Origin: Anaerolineae bacterium CG2_30_58_95
GTDB lineage: Bacteria; Chloroflexota; Anaerolineae; Anaerolineales; Villigracilaceae
DNA length: 5,771 bases
NCBI GenBank assembly: GCA_001872165.1
Contig: MNXK01000112.1
Span: 1 to 5,771 of the forward strand
Direction of reading: 5' to 3'
Both the position numbers and the translations under genes were made by a program. Position 1 is the stretch's first letter, and every line of letters starts with the position of its first letter. A model generated the notes under the pieces. That model saw nothing but the letters and a program-made list of their open reading frames with translations. It was not told the DNA's origin and did no database searches. Below, in pieces: positions 1 to 5,087 of this stretch.

Positions 1-674
1 TGGCCGCGCCCGACGTTGACCAGGAAGCCCAGGCCATGGTTCGCGCCGACCAGCTCGCCCACCACCGCCCCGATGACCGAGAGCGTGGCGCCAATGCGCA
101 ATCCGCCCAGCAGGATAGGCAGCGCGGCGGGAAGTTCCAGATGGCGCAGGGTCTGCCAGCGCGTGGCGCGCAGCGAGCCTATCAGGTCGTGCAGGGATCT
201 CGGCACGGCCCGCACGCCGACCACCGTATTGACCAGCACCGGGAAGAAGACGATCAGCGCGCAGATCAGCACCTTGGAGAACATGCCCGGCCCGAACCAG
301 ATGACCATCAGCGGCGCAATGGCGACGATGGGGATGGCCTGCGTGGCGACCAAATAGGGGGACAGGAGGCGCTCGAAGAGCCGCGACTTGGCCAGTAAGT
401 ATCCCAGCGCGCTGGCAAAGACCGTCCCGGCCAGCAGGCCAAGCAAGACCTCCTCCAACGTCACGGCGGTGTTCAGGAGCAGGCTGCCGTCTGCGAGGGC
501 GCGCAGGAAACGGGTCCAGACCTGGCCCGGCGAGGGCAGGATGAAAGCCGGTAAGCCCGAGGTCTGGCTGACGACCCACCAGGCAACCAGGGCGAAGGCC
601 AATGAGAAGACCACGCTCCAATAGCTGCGGCGGCGCGGAATGTGGGAGGGTTTGCGGAGGAGGTTCGAGTCCAT
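1..674 (-). CDS. ribX: ABC transporter permease, NitT/TauT type, probable riboflavin permease RibX (3' end cut by window edge)
   Basis: This is a membrane permease of a binding-protein-dependent ABC importer. The visible 224 residues show an N-terminal membrane segment near 19-37 and further hydrophobic stretches near 70-95, 107-128, 134-153 and 183-208. A cytoplasmic EAA-type loop at about 168-195 (LRATRWQTLRHLELPAALP followed by GGLRIG) is the site that contacts the ATPase. The pattern is that of the SsuC/TauC/ThiX branch of BPD_transp_1, whose members are about 250-270 residues, so some 30-40 residues lie off the left edge. The start at 674 has GGAG nine bases upstream. The substrate is inferred from context: an FMN riboswitch heads the transcript, and Chloroflexus-type RibXY riboflavin transporters share this family and control. 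The binding protein RibY and an ATPase would be expected further left. A thiamine-precursor or alkanesulfonate permease is possible by family alone, but less likely behind an FMN aptamer. Confidence 0.8.
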   Translation of the reverse strand, partial: MDSNLLRKPSHIPRRRSYWSVVFSLAFALVAWWVVSQTSGLPAFILPSPGQVWTRFLRALADGSLLLNTAVTLEEVLLGLLAGTVFASALGYLLAKSRLFERLLSPYLVATQAIPIVAIAPLMVIWFGPGMFSKVLICALIVFFPVLVNTVVGVRAVPRSLHDLIGSLRATRWQTLRHLELPAALPILLGGLRIGATLSVIGAVVGELVGANHGLGFLVNVGRG

Positions 675-712
675 AGTTTCAGGCTCCAGGCGGCGTCCAC
701 GCCGCCGAGGCT

Positions 713-733
713 TGCCCTGAGCCTGTCGAAGGG
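713..733 (+). repeat. Short interspersed repeat, TGCCCTGA-N7-GAAGGG type
   Basis: The 21-nt element has arms TGCCCTGA and GAAGGG around the centre GCCTGTC. It lies in the ribX leader between the hairpins and the ribosome binding site. I recall this sequence as a recurrent intergenic repeat in several bacterial genomes; its copy number here cannot be seen. A related copy with the same arms lies in inverted orientation at 784-804. Confidence 0.55.
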
Positions 734-758
734 ACGGCGGCTGGAGCGCATCCTGGGG

Positions 759-818
759 AAAAACAACTGCCCCACAGGGAAGACCCTTCACTTCGTTCAG
801 GGCAGGCCTGCGGGGCAA
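759..818 (-). terminator. Second terminator-like hairpin in the ribX leader, with a repeat in its loop
   Basis: Read on the minus strand, UUGCCCCGCAGG (818-807) pairs with CCUGUGGGGCAG (778-767) over 12 bp, two of them G-U wobbles. UUGUUUUU (766-759) follows at once. The 28-nt loop (779-806) contains the repeat at 784-804. Stem plus U-run has the form of an intrinsic terminator, about 85 nt upstream of the ribX start. It may be a second control point of the riboswitch leader, a repeat element that happens to look like a terminator, or a leaky attenuator. The large loop makes it less certain than the hairpin at 857-886. Confidence 0.5.
784..804 (-). repeat. Short interspersed repeat, inverted partner of 713-733
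   Basis: On the minus strand this reads TGCCCTGA, the centre ACGAAGT, then GAAGGG. It has the same outer arms and the same 21-nt length as the element at 713-733, but a different 7-nt centre and the opposite orientation. It lies in the loop of the terminator-like hairpin at 767-818. Confidence 0.55.
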
Positions 819-850
819 GGGGAACACGGCCGGCGCGGATCCTATCTGCC

Positions 851-886
851 AGAAAATGCCCCGAAAACGGAATCGTTTTCGGGGCA
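851..886 (-). terminator. Terminator of the FMN riboswitch expression platform
   Basis: The stem is a perfect 13-bp pairing of TGCCCCGAAAACG with CGTTTTCGGGGCA around the tetraloop ATTC (minus strand, 886-857). TTTTCT follows at 856-851. It lies 36 nt after the aptamer and before ribX, where a transcriptional off-switch is expected. Its 5' arm can pair equally well with the aptamer strand TTCGGGGCA (1074-1066), which supports an antiterminator/terminator choice. The U-run is short, so termination strength is uncertain. Confidence 0.8.
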
Positions 887-922
887 AGCATAGCAAACTG
901 GACCCGGCTTGGGTCAGCGCGT

Positions 923-1077
923 ACCTTCTTCTATCCGGACTGTAACCGTCGGCCCCGGAATTGCGCCGGGTCATGCTGCTGGTCACCCTGAGATTCTTCG
1001 CTCCTTACAGTCGCTCAGAATGACACTTAGCTCGTGGGCTATACCACCGATCGGGAATTTCACCCTGCCCCGAAGGT
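923..1077 (-). promoter_or_regulatory. FMN riboswitch (RFN element)
   Basis: The minus strand carries the RFN signature in order: P1 strand ACCTTC; GGGGCAGGGTGAAATTCCC; a P3 hairpin GATCGGTGGTATAGCCCACG; then after a variable stem GACCCGGCGCAATTCCGGG, GCCGACGGTTACAGTCC and GGATAGAAGAAGGT, whose GAAGGT closes P1. These are the conserved FMN-binding core segments of the family. The aptamer is longer than a minimal one because the optional stem between P3 and P4 holds a repeat-like hairpin (982-1024). It is followed by a terminator and by ribX on the same strand, so FMN binding is predicted to reduce transcription of the permease. It begins about 14-17 nt after the predicted transcription start. 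Confidence 0.95.
982..1024 (-). repeat. Interspersed palindromic repeat forming the variable stem of the FMN riboswitch
   Basis: Read on the minus strand, the arms GTCATTCTGAG (1024-1014) and CTCAGGGTGAC (992-982) pair over 11 bp with two G-U wobbles. The inner part contains GAGCGAAGAATCTC. This resembles the repeat family with CATTCTGAGCGAAGCGAAG that I recall as frequent between genes in Chloroflexota and some other bacteria. On the opposite strand the two wobble positions would be A-C mismatches, so the hairpin is better in the riboswitch RNA. Confidence 0.6.
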
Positions 1078-1097
1078 TTGGATATTCGATTGTCGAG

Positions 1098-1126
1098 ATT
1101 ATACTGCGAAATTCATGCCTTGACGA
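1098..1126 (-). promoter_or_regulatory. Probable sigma-70-type promoter for the riboswitch and ribX
   Basis: On the minus strand the -10 is a perfect TATAAT (1103-1098). A -35 TCGTCA (4 of 6 matches to TTGACA) lies 17 nt upstream at 1126-1121. The start point would fall near 1091-1094, just ahead of the aptamer. The -35 lies within the last codons of the ferredoxin gene. Confidence 0.65.
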
Positions 1127-1304
1127 TGCACTCTACCGGGCAAACGGAGACGCATTGGGGCGAGTCGTGGTGACCGACGCATTCCACGCAGGTTTCGGCG
1201 TTGATCACGTAAAGGACGCCGTCGCCTTCGCTGATTGACTCGGTCGGGCACTCCGGCAGACACGCCCCACATGCGATGCACTCTTCGGTGATTTTCATTG
1301 CCAT
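1113..1304 (-). CDS. 2[4Fe-4S] ferredoxin, YfhL / Allochromatium type
   Basis: This is a small cytoplasmic electron carrier of 63 residues. Cluster motif one is CIACGACLPECP (C9, C12, C15, C19). Motif two begins CVEC at 39-42 and, after an eight-residue insertion VGHHDSPQ, ends CVSVCP (C51, C55). The CX2CX8CX3CP spacing marks the Alvin-type ferredoxins, and CVECVGHHDSPQC closely resembles E. coli YfhL. Those proteins have about 20 more C-terminal residues; here the protein stops soon after an extra Cys59. The start at 1304 has AGGAG eight to nine bases upstream; Met3 would be too far away. No terminator is visible before the ribX promoter, so some read-through into the riboswitch is likely. 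The redox partner cannot be told from the neighbours. Confidence 0.92.
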   Translation of the reverse strand: MAMKITEECIACGACLPECPTESISEGDGVLYVINAETCVECVGHHDSPQCVSVCPVECIVKA

Positions 1305-1347
1305 AGGTTATTTCTCCTGAATTCGATAGAAGTTGTGTTGCGTGCTT

Positions 1348-1376
1348 AAATTACTTTATTGGCGGCTCGGTGTCAA
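1348..1376 (-). promoter_or_regulatory. Candidate promoter of the ferredoxin gene
   Basis: On the minus strand a consensus TTGACA (1376-1371) is followed after 17 nt by TAATTT (1353-1348). The -10 keeps the key A2 and T6 but matches only 3 of 6. It sits 44 nt upstream of the ferredoxin start, in an AT-richer spacer. Confidence 0.5.
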
Positions 1377-1411
1377 ATGACAAACGTCTTGGGTTTGGCT
1401 GATTTTGTCAT
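1371..1411. repeat. TGTCA/TGACA inverted repeats beside the ferredoxin promoter
   Basis: Two overlapping symmetries are visible. TGTCA-AA-TGACA (1371-1382) covers the -35 hexamer, and ATGACAAA (1377-1384) is complementary to TTTGTCAT (1404-1411) over 8 bp with a 19-nt loop. They lie between the acetyltransferase stop and the ferredoxin start. They may be a regulator site or a weak terminator for the upstream gene; there is no run of Us to favour the latter. Confidence 0.3.
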
Positions 1412-1438
1412 CCTTCTTTTGTTTCCAGCCTAAATCCC

Positions 1439-2575
1439 CTACAACCTCAACCGGTACTCCCGGTATCTCCGGTACACATATGCCCCCAGCCGCGTCGCCA
1501 GTTTGTTGGTCTGTGGGTTGAACTCGTTGGTCAGCGAGGCGTCCACCCAGGTATAGCCCTTGCGGATGAGCGCCTTGCCCATCTCGAGAAACATGACCAC
1601 TTCCAACCCGTAGCCCCAATACTGCGGGTCAATTGCCAGAATTTTGAACGAGGCGCTGCGCACCCTTCGGCGGGCCAGCGCAAAACGGACGTAATCCCAC
1701 GGCTGCTGCAGGCCGTTGGCGTACTTTAACGCCTCGGTGATATTGGGCAGCCCCAACCCAAAGCCGACCGTCTTCCCGTCCACTTCGGCGATGAAAACCA
1801 GCTCCGGGTCAATCACGGACCTCAATCCTGCTGCCTGCGCCCGGAACTCGGCCAGCTCGATGGGCGAATACTCCGGCAGCACCGCCAGCGACTTGTTGTA
1901 AACCGCGTGGAGCTTATCCACCTCGATGTCCCAATCCTTCATCTTCGGCGTGCGGATGACAGTCTTGCCGTGCCGTTCCAGGGCGCGTTGGGCAATTTTG
2001 TGAATGATCTGCGGCCCGTTGTTCACGTCGAAGTTGATGGTCGCCAGGTCATAGCGGTAAGCCAGGTCCTCGAAGAGTTTCTCGAAACCATAGCGGACGG
2101 CGTACTCCGGGTAATACGGCGGATTGTGCCCCATCATGATGGACGGCATGTACTGGCAGCCTTCCACCAGAAACCCCGGATCGCCGTTGGGTGCGAAGCT
2201 ATACGGCCCCTGTAGTTCGGTCAGGCCGCGCCAGCGCGTCCACTCACAGGCGTGATCCCACATGGCTTTCGCCACATCGTAACGCTCAGGCAGCACTTCG
2301 AAGAAACCGAAGATGCCCGCCTTCCAGCCCATGGCCTGGTTGCGCGAGGCATCCACCGCCGTGCCGATCGTCCCGACCACGTTCTCGCCTTCCTTCGCCA
2401 GCCAGAACTCGCCCTCGCCGTAAGTGAAGAAGGCTGCCTTGTGGTCGAGATATTCCTTGCGCTGCGGCCAGAGGTGCGGTACCCAGTTTGGGTCGTCGCG
2501 GTAGACGCGGAAGGCGAACTTGTAGAAAGCGCGCTTATCGGCCTCGGTCTGGACGGGAAGGATGGTCAGAGTCAT
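1439..2575 (-). CDS. GNAT-fold N-acetyltransferase-like protein (YghO-like)
   Basis: A soluble protein of 378 residues. The C-terminal half holds a GNAT core: strand LVFIAEVDGKTVGFGLG (259-275), then motif A KILAIDPQYWGYGLEVV (311-327), whose Q-Y-W-G-Y-G turn fits the acetyl-CoA pyrophosphate loop, and NKLATRLGAYVYRRY near the end. The N-terminal half also looks GNAT-like (FWLAKEGENVVGTIGTAVD, 57-75) and carries a conserved-looking stretch LQGPYSFAPNGDPGFLVEG (121-139). Overall it resembles E. coli YghO and related uncharacterised proteins; the substrate is unknown. An upstream in-frame ATG at 2638 would add 21 residues (MMVEKCIVRL...) unlike the family and would place the candidate promoter inside the gene, so I choose 2575, which has a weak GGA eight bases upstream. 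There is no operon link to its neighbours. Confidence 0.82.
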   Translation of the reverse strand: MTLTILPVQTEADKRAFYKFAFRVYRDDPNWVPHLWPQRKEYLDHKAAFFTYGEGEFWLAKEGENVVGTIGTAVDASRNQAMGWKAGIFGFFEVLPERYDVAKAMWDHACEWTRWRGLTELQGPYSFAPNGDPGFLVEGCQYMPSIMMGHNPPYYPEYAVRYGFEKLFEDLAYRYDLATINFDVNNGPQIIHKIAQRALERHGKTVIRTPKMKDWDIEVDKLHAVYNKSLAVLPEYSPIELAEFRAQAAGLRSVIDPELVFIAEVDGKTVGFGLGLPNITEALKYANGLQQPWDYVRFALARRRVRSASFKILAIDPQYWGYGLEVVMFLEMGKALIRKGYTWVDASLTNEFNPQTNKLATRLGAYVYRRYREYRLRL

Positions 2576-2600
2576 GGCGTTGTTCCATTCGAGGTGGGTA

Positions 2601-2631
2601 ATTGTAGCCAGTCGAACGATGCACTTTTCAA
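2601..2631 (-). promoter_or_regulatory. Candidate promoter of the GNAT gene
   Basis: On the minus strand TTGAAA (2631-2626) and TACAAT (2606-2601) match 4 and 5 of 6 consensus bases, but are 19 nt apart, longer than ideal. The start point would be near 2594, giving a leader of about 19 nt to the chosen ATG. Confidence 0.4.
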
Positions 2632-2634
2632 CCA

Positions 2635-2669
2635 TCACTCGTTACTTATCACGCATTACTCGTCACTTA
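2635..2669 (+). repeat. Degenerate heptamer tandem array, five units
   Basis: The units are TCACTCG, TTACTTA, TCACGCA, TTACTCG and TCACTTA, with no gaps; the consensus is roughly TYACTYR. The array lies just upstream of the GNAT promoter. A second array of the same type lies in opposite orientation at 4393-4420. Confidence 0.6.
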
Positions 2670-2725
2670 TATTTTGGTTCTCTGGGAATCGCCGTGATAG
2701 ATCACCGCATATGCTGGTAGGCGTA

Positions 2726-2746
2726 GGACAAATTGGCAATTTGTCC
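2726..2746. repeat. Perfect palindromic hairpin with GGACAAATT arms
   Basis: GGACAAATT and AATTTGTCC pair over 9 bp around GGC. It lies in the spacer after the carboxypeptidase gene. It lacks a U-run on either strand, so it looks more like an interspersed palindrome or mRNA 3'-end stabiliser than a classical terminator. Confidence 0.5.
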
Positions 2747-2749
2747 CAC

Positions 2750-2773
2750 ATTTGCTGCTGCATCACAGCAAAT
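2750..2773 (-). terminator. Hairpin just downstream of the carboxypeptidase gene
   Basis: ATTTGCTG and CAGCAAAT pair over 8 bp around an 8-nt loop, beginning 10 nt after the stop codon. No U-run follows on the minus strand, so it is a weak terminator candidate. Together with the hairpin at 2726-2746 it may mark the 3' end of the mRNA. Confidence 0.35.
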
Positions 2774-2783
2774 CCTAATGAGA

Positions 2784-4298
2784 CTATATTTTATACAGCT
2801 CACCGTACTTGCTGTGCAAGTATTGGATGTACGGCGCAATCGAGATCGGGCCGCCGGTGACGCGCTGAACCAACTCCTCCGCCGTGTACTTGCGCCCGTG
2901 CCTGTAGATATTCTCGATCAACCAGCGATGCAGGGTATCGAATTTACCCTGCCGCATATCGTCCGGGATCTCAGGGTGCGCTTCGAGCGCCGCGGCGTAG
3001 AACTGCGCGCCCAGGACATTGCCCAACGTGTAGCCCTGGAACACGCCGCCGATGAGGCCTGCAAACCAATGCACATCTTGCAGGACGCCGTCGCGGTCAT
3101 CCGGGGCGCGGAGGCCGAAATCGGCCTGGAAGTGTTCGTGCCAGGCTTCGGGAAGGTCCTTGACGGCCAGCTTGCCCTCCAACATTTCCAGCTCGAAGTC
3201 GAAGCGCAGCATGACGTGCAGGTTGTAGGTCACCTCGTCGGCATCCGTGCGGATGAGCGAACGCTCGACCTTGTTGACGGCGCGGTGGAAGGTCTCCAGG
3301 GAGACATCCTCGAGCTGTTCGGGAAAAGTCTTTTGCAACTCAGGATAGAAATACTCCCAAAAGCCGCGACTGCGCCCGACCACGTTCTCCCACAGGCGGG
3401 ATTGCGACTCGTGGACGCCGGCCGAGGCGCCGCCAGCCAGCGGCGTTCCCTCGTAAGCCTTATCTACGCCCTGTTCGTACATGGCGTGACCGGCCTCGTG
3501 AATGGCGCTGAACAGGCAATCCCCCAGCCAATTTTCTTGGACGCGGGTCGTAATGCGTACGTCACCGATGGAGAATCCGGTGGTGAAAGGGTGGTGGGTC
3601 TTGTCCATACGGCCACGGGTGTAATCATAGCCTAAGCGCTTGATTGTCAACTCGGAAAAAGCAAATTGCCCCGCTTCGGGATAGTTCCTCTTCAGGCAGG
3701 AATCATCCGCTGGGGCCTGCGCGGTGATGGCCTGGACGATGGGAACCGTCTTCTCGCGCAGCTCGGCGAACAGGGCGCGCACCGAGGCGGCTTTCATGCC
3801 GTAATCGGCGAAGTCAATCAACGGGTCGGCGATGTGCTCGTAACCGGGGAAGAAGTTCGCCATTTCTCGGCTCAAGTCGAGCGTCTTTTCGAGCAGCGGG
3901 CGGAGGCGGGCGAAATCGTTCGCCGGACGCGCTTCGGTCCAGGCCTGGTAGGACTCGGAACTGTGGGCAGAAAAACGCCCGACGAACTCAGGCGGGATCT
4001 TGATGGCGCGTTCGTAATCGCGGCGCGTCACCCGGATCAGGCTGGCGTCGTCTGAATCGTAGGGCAGGCTTTCCTCGTAGGGTTGCAGGTCGTCCAGCAG
4101 CTTGCCGACCGCCAGGTCAATGAATTTTTCCTGCGCGAGCTTTGCCAGCGTGGCCATCTGGCGGCCGCGCGCTTCCGCGCCGCCGGACGGCATGTAGGTG
4201 GCTTGATCCCAGCCTAACACAGCGGCAGCATTATTCAGGTCCGAGATCTCGATCAAGCGGGTTTTGAGTGCGGTGAGTTCGGTTTCCATTTCGAGCAT
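2784..4298 (-). CDS. M32 family metallocarboxypeptidase (carboxypeptidase Taq)
   Basis: A cytoplasmic zinc carboxypeptidase of 504 residues, the usual length of the family, which removes C-terminal amino acids from peptides. All hallmark M32 motifs are present: HPF (236-238), DVRITT (246-251), the zinc site HEAGH (267-271, with Glu268 catalytic), HESQ (296-299, Glu297 as third zinc ligand), IRTDADEVTY (349-358) and GVLQDVHW (404-411). The N-terminal region is helical and has the typical WDQATYMPSGGAEARG segment (30-45). No signal peptide is visible. The start at 4298 is supported by AAGGAGA with six bases to the ATG; Met4 is too far from it. I see no convincing promoter in the 126-base spacer between the higBA terminator and this gene. 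Its role is probably peptide turnover, and it has no evident functional link to its neighbours. Confidence 0.96.
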   Translation of the reverse strand: MLEMETELTALKTRLIEISDLNNAAAVLGWDQATYMPSGGAEARGRQMATLAKLAQEKFIDLAVGKLLDDLQPYEESLPYDSDDASLIRVTRRDYERAIKIPPEFVGRFSAHSSESYQAWTEARPANDFARLRPLLEKTLDLSREMANFFPGYEHIADPLIDFADYGMKAASVRALFAELREKTVPIVQAITAQAPADDSCLKRNYPEAGQFAFSELTIKRLGYDYTRGRMDKTHHPFTTGFSIGDVRITTRVQENWLGDCLFSAIHEAGHAMYEQGVDKAYEGTPLAGGASAGVHESQSRLWENVVGRSRGFWEYFYPELQKTFPEQLEDVSLETFHRAVNKVERSLIRTDADEVTYNLHVMLRFDFELEMLEGKLAVKDLPEAWHEHFQADFGLRAPDDRDGVLQDVHWFAGLIGGVFQGYTLGNVLGAQFYAAALEAHPEIPDDMRQGKFDTLHRWLIENIYRHGRKYTAEELVQRVTGGPISIAPYIQYLHSKYGELYKI

Positions 4299-4392
4299 AA
4301 GAATCTCCTTGTCGCAAAGTTTGTGGGATCAATCGAAGATAGGGGGATGGGAGAAATGTATTTTTTTTGGGGCCGTTGCCGGTGGACAGGAA

Positions 4393-4420
4393 ACAGTTAG
4401 CCGTAATCAGTAACCAGTGA
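4393..4420 (-). repeat. Degenerate heptamer array, four units
   Basis: On the minus strand the units are TCACTGG, TTACTGA, TTACGGC and TAACTGT, contiguous and of the same class as those at 2635-2669 but on the other strand. The array starts at the U-run of the higBA terminator and lies upstream of the carboxypeptidase gene. Confidence 0.45.
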
Positions 4421-4456
4421 AAGAAAAACGCGTGGGCGGCGAGACTCACGCGTTTT
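4419..4456 (-). terminator. Intrinsic terminator of higBA
   Basis: On the minus strand AAAACGCGTG pairs perfectly with CACGCGTTTT over 10 bp around a 12-nt loop. The U-rich stretch TCTTTC follows, so the run is TTTTTCTTTC including the stem end. The hairpin begins six nt after the higA stop. Its 32-nt core (4425-4456) is 25/32 identical to the hairpin after tmk at 5130-5161. Confidence 0.85.
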
Positions 4457-4462
4457 ATCCTT

Positions 4463-4783
4463 CTACGCTGCTGTTGATGTGGCGGGCACGCGTGGTTGAA
4501 TCGTTCCCAGGATGGGCGACTCGCCCTGTTGCGCGAAATACAAATCCCAGCGCAGTTGCAGGTTCATCCAAAAATCAGGTGAGGTACCGAAGTATTTTGC
4601 CAGGCGTAATGCGGTACTGGTCGTGACGCCCCGCCGTCCATTGACCAGATCGTTGACGCGCTGATAAGGCACGTGGATGGCAGCCGCCAGTTCGCGCTGG
4701 GTGATGCCCATCGGTACGAGAAACTCTTCCAGCAGCATTTCGCCGGGGTGAGTGGGGGCGCGAGAGGTGGGGACGCGAATCAT
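4463..4783 (-). CDS. higA: HigA antitoxin, XRE-type helix-turn-helix
   Basis: The antitoxin of a type II module, 106 residues. It neutralises HigB by binding it and represses the operon through its helix-turn-helix. The family signature HPGEMLLEEFL (12-22) is followed by the HTH ITQRELAAAIHVPYQRVNDL (27-46) and by PDFWMNLQLRWDLYFA (69-84), typical of HigA. The start at 4783 has AGGAG seven bases upstream; a longer reading to 4810 would add nine residues overlapping higB and is less likely. Only 10 nt separate it from the higB stop, and the TAG stop of higB forms part of its ribosome binding site, implying coupled translation. The C-terminal tail (PRVPATSTAA) is probably disordered. Confidence 0.93.
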   Translation of the reverse strand: MIRVPTSRAPTHPGEMLLEEFLVPMGITQRELAAAIHVPYQRVNDLVNGRRGVTTSTALRLAKYFGTSPDFWMNLQLRWDLYFAQQGESPILGTIQPRVPATSTAA

Positions 4784-4793
4784 ATTTTTACTC

Positions 4794-5087
4794 CTAGTGG
4801 TAATCCACAATTTCTACCTGGTCGGGGCCTTGCTCAGTCCACACAAAACAGATGCGGAACTGGTCATTGATGCGGATGCTATGTTGGCCTTTGCGGTCGC
4901 CAGACAAGGCTTCGAGCCGGTTGCCGGGCGGGATGCGTAACTCTTGTAGGGATGTGACCGAATCAACCTGATCAAGTTTGCGGGCCGCGATTCTCCACAG
5001 ATTTTCGGGACAAGTCCTTCGCGCGGCAGTGCTGTTGACGCCGTTGAAAATGTCTTCCGTGCCAGCATTTCCGAAGGACTGTATCAT
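4794..5087 (-). CDS. higB: HigB toxin, RelE-superfamily mRNA interferase
   Basis: A ribosome-dependent mRNA endonuclease of 97 residues, the usual length. It fits HigB from MIQSFGNAGTEDIF to the closing DYH: the core RIPPGNRLEALSGDRKGQHS (51-70), then IRINDQFRICFVW (71-83) with the conserved Arg78, and the C-terminal Tyr96-His97 that take part in catalysis in studied HigB proteins. It appears intact. The start at 5087 matches family N-termini; a longer frame to 5138 adds 17 unrelated residues across the promoter. No Shine-Dalgarno is seen before 5087, and the predicted transcription start is at or next to the ATG, so translation may be leaderless. The toxin-first order with higA immediately after is characteristic of higBA. 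Confidence 0.93.
   Translation of the reverse strand: MIQSFGNAGTEDIFNGVNSTAARRTCPENLWRIAARKLDQVDSVTSLQELRIPPGNRLEALSGDRKGQHSIRINDQFRICFVWTEQGPDQVEIVDYH

Noticed and set aside
16..624. Overlapping plus-strand frames opposite ribX
   Set aside because: They are low-complexity, Arg/Pro-rich translations without motifs, while the minus strand encodes a clear permease with an EAA loop.
642..893. Plus-strand 83-codon frame across the ribX leader
   Set aside because: It is built from the two interspersed repeats and a terminator hairpin and has no family resemblance.
2576..2638. N-terminal extension of the GNAT protein to the ATG at 2638
   Set aside because: The added 21 residues overlap the candidate promoter and do not resemble the start of the fold; the ATG at 2575 fits better.
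2635..2669. Possible CRISPR-like array
   Set aside because: The units are seven bases, contiguous and degenerate, with no spacers and no cas genes nearby.
2733..3635. A 300-codon open frame on the plus strand
   Set aside because: It lies antisense to the M32 carboxypeptidase, whose motifs are all intact, and has no recognisable domain or ribosome binding site. It is a shadow produced by high GC at third codon positions, as are the plus-strand frames at 3666-4055 and 2252-2860.
4361..4368. Run of eight T on the plus strand as a possible terminator tail
   Set aside because: No stable hairpin precedes it on the plus strand, and no plus-strand gene ends there; it may be a plain homopolymer in the carboxypeptidase leader.
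4299..4392. Promoter of the carboxypeptidase gene
   Set aside because: I looked for -35/-10 pairs in the leader on the minus strand; TATCTT and TACATT occur but neither has a plausible -35 at 16-19 nt.
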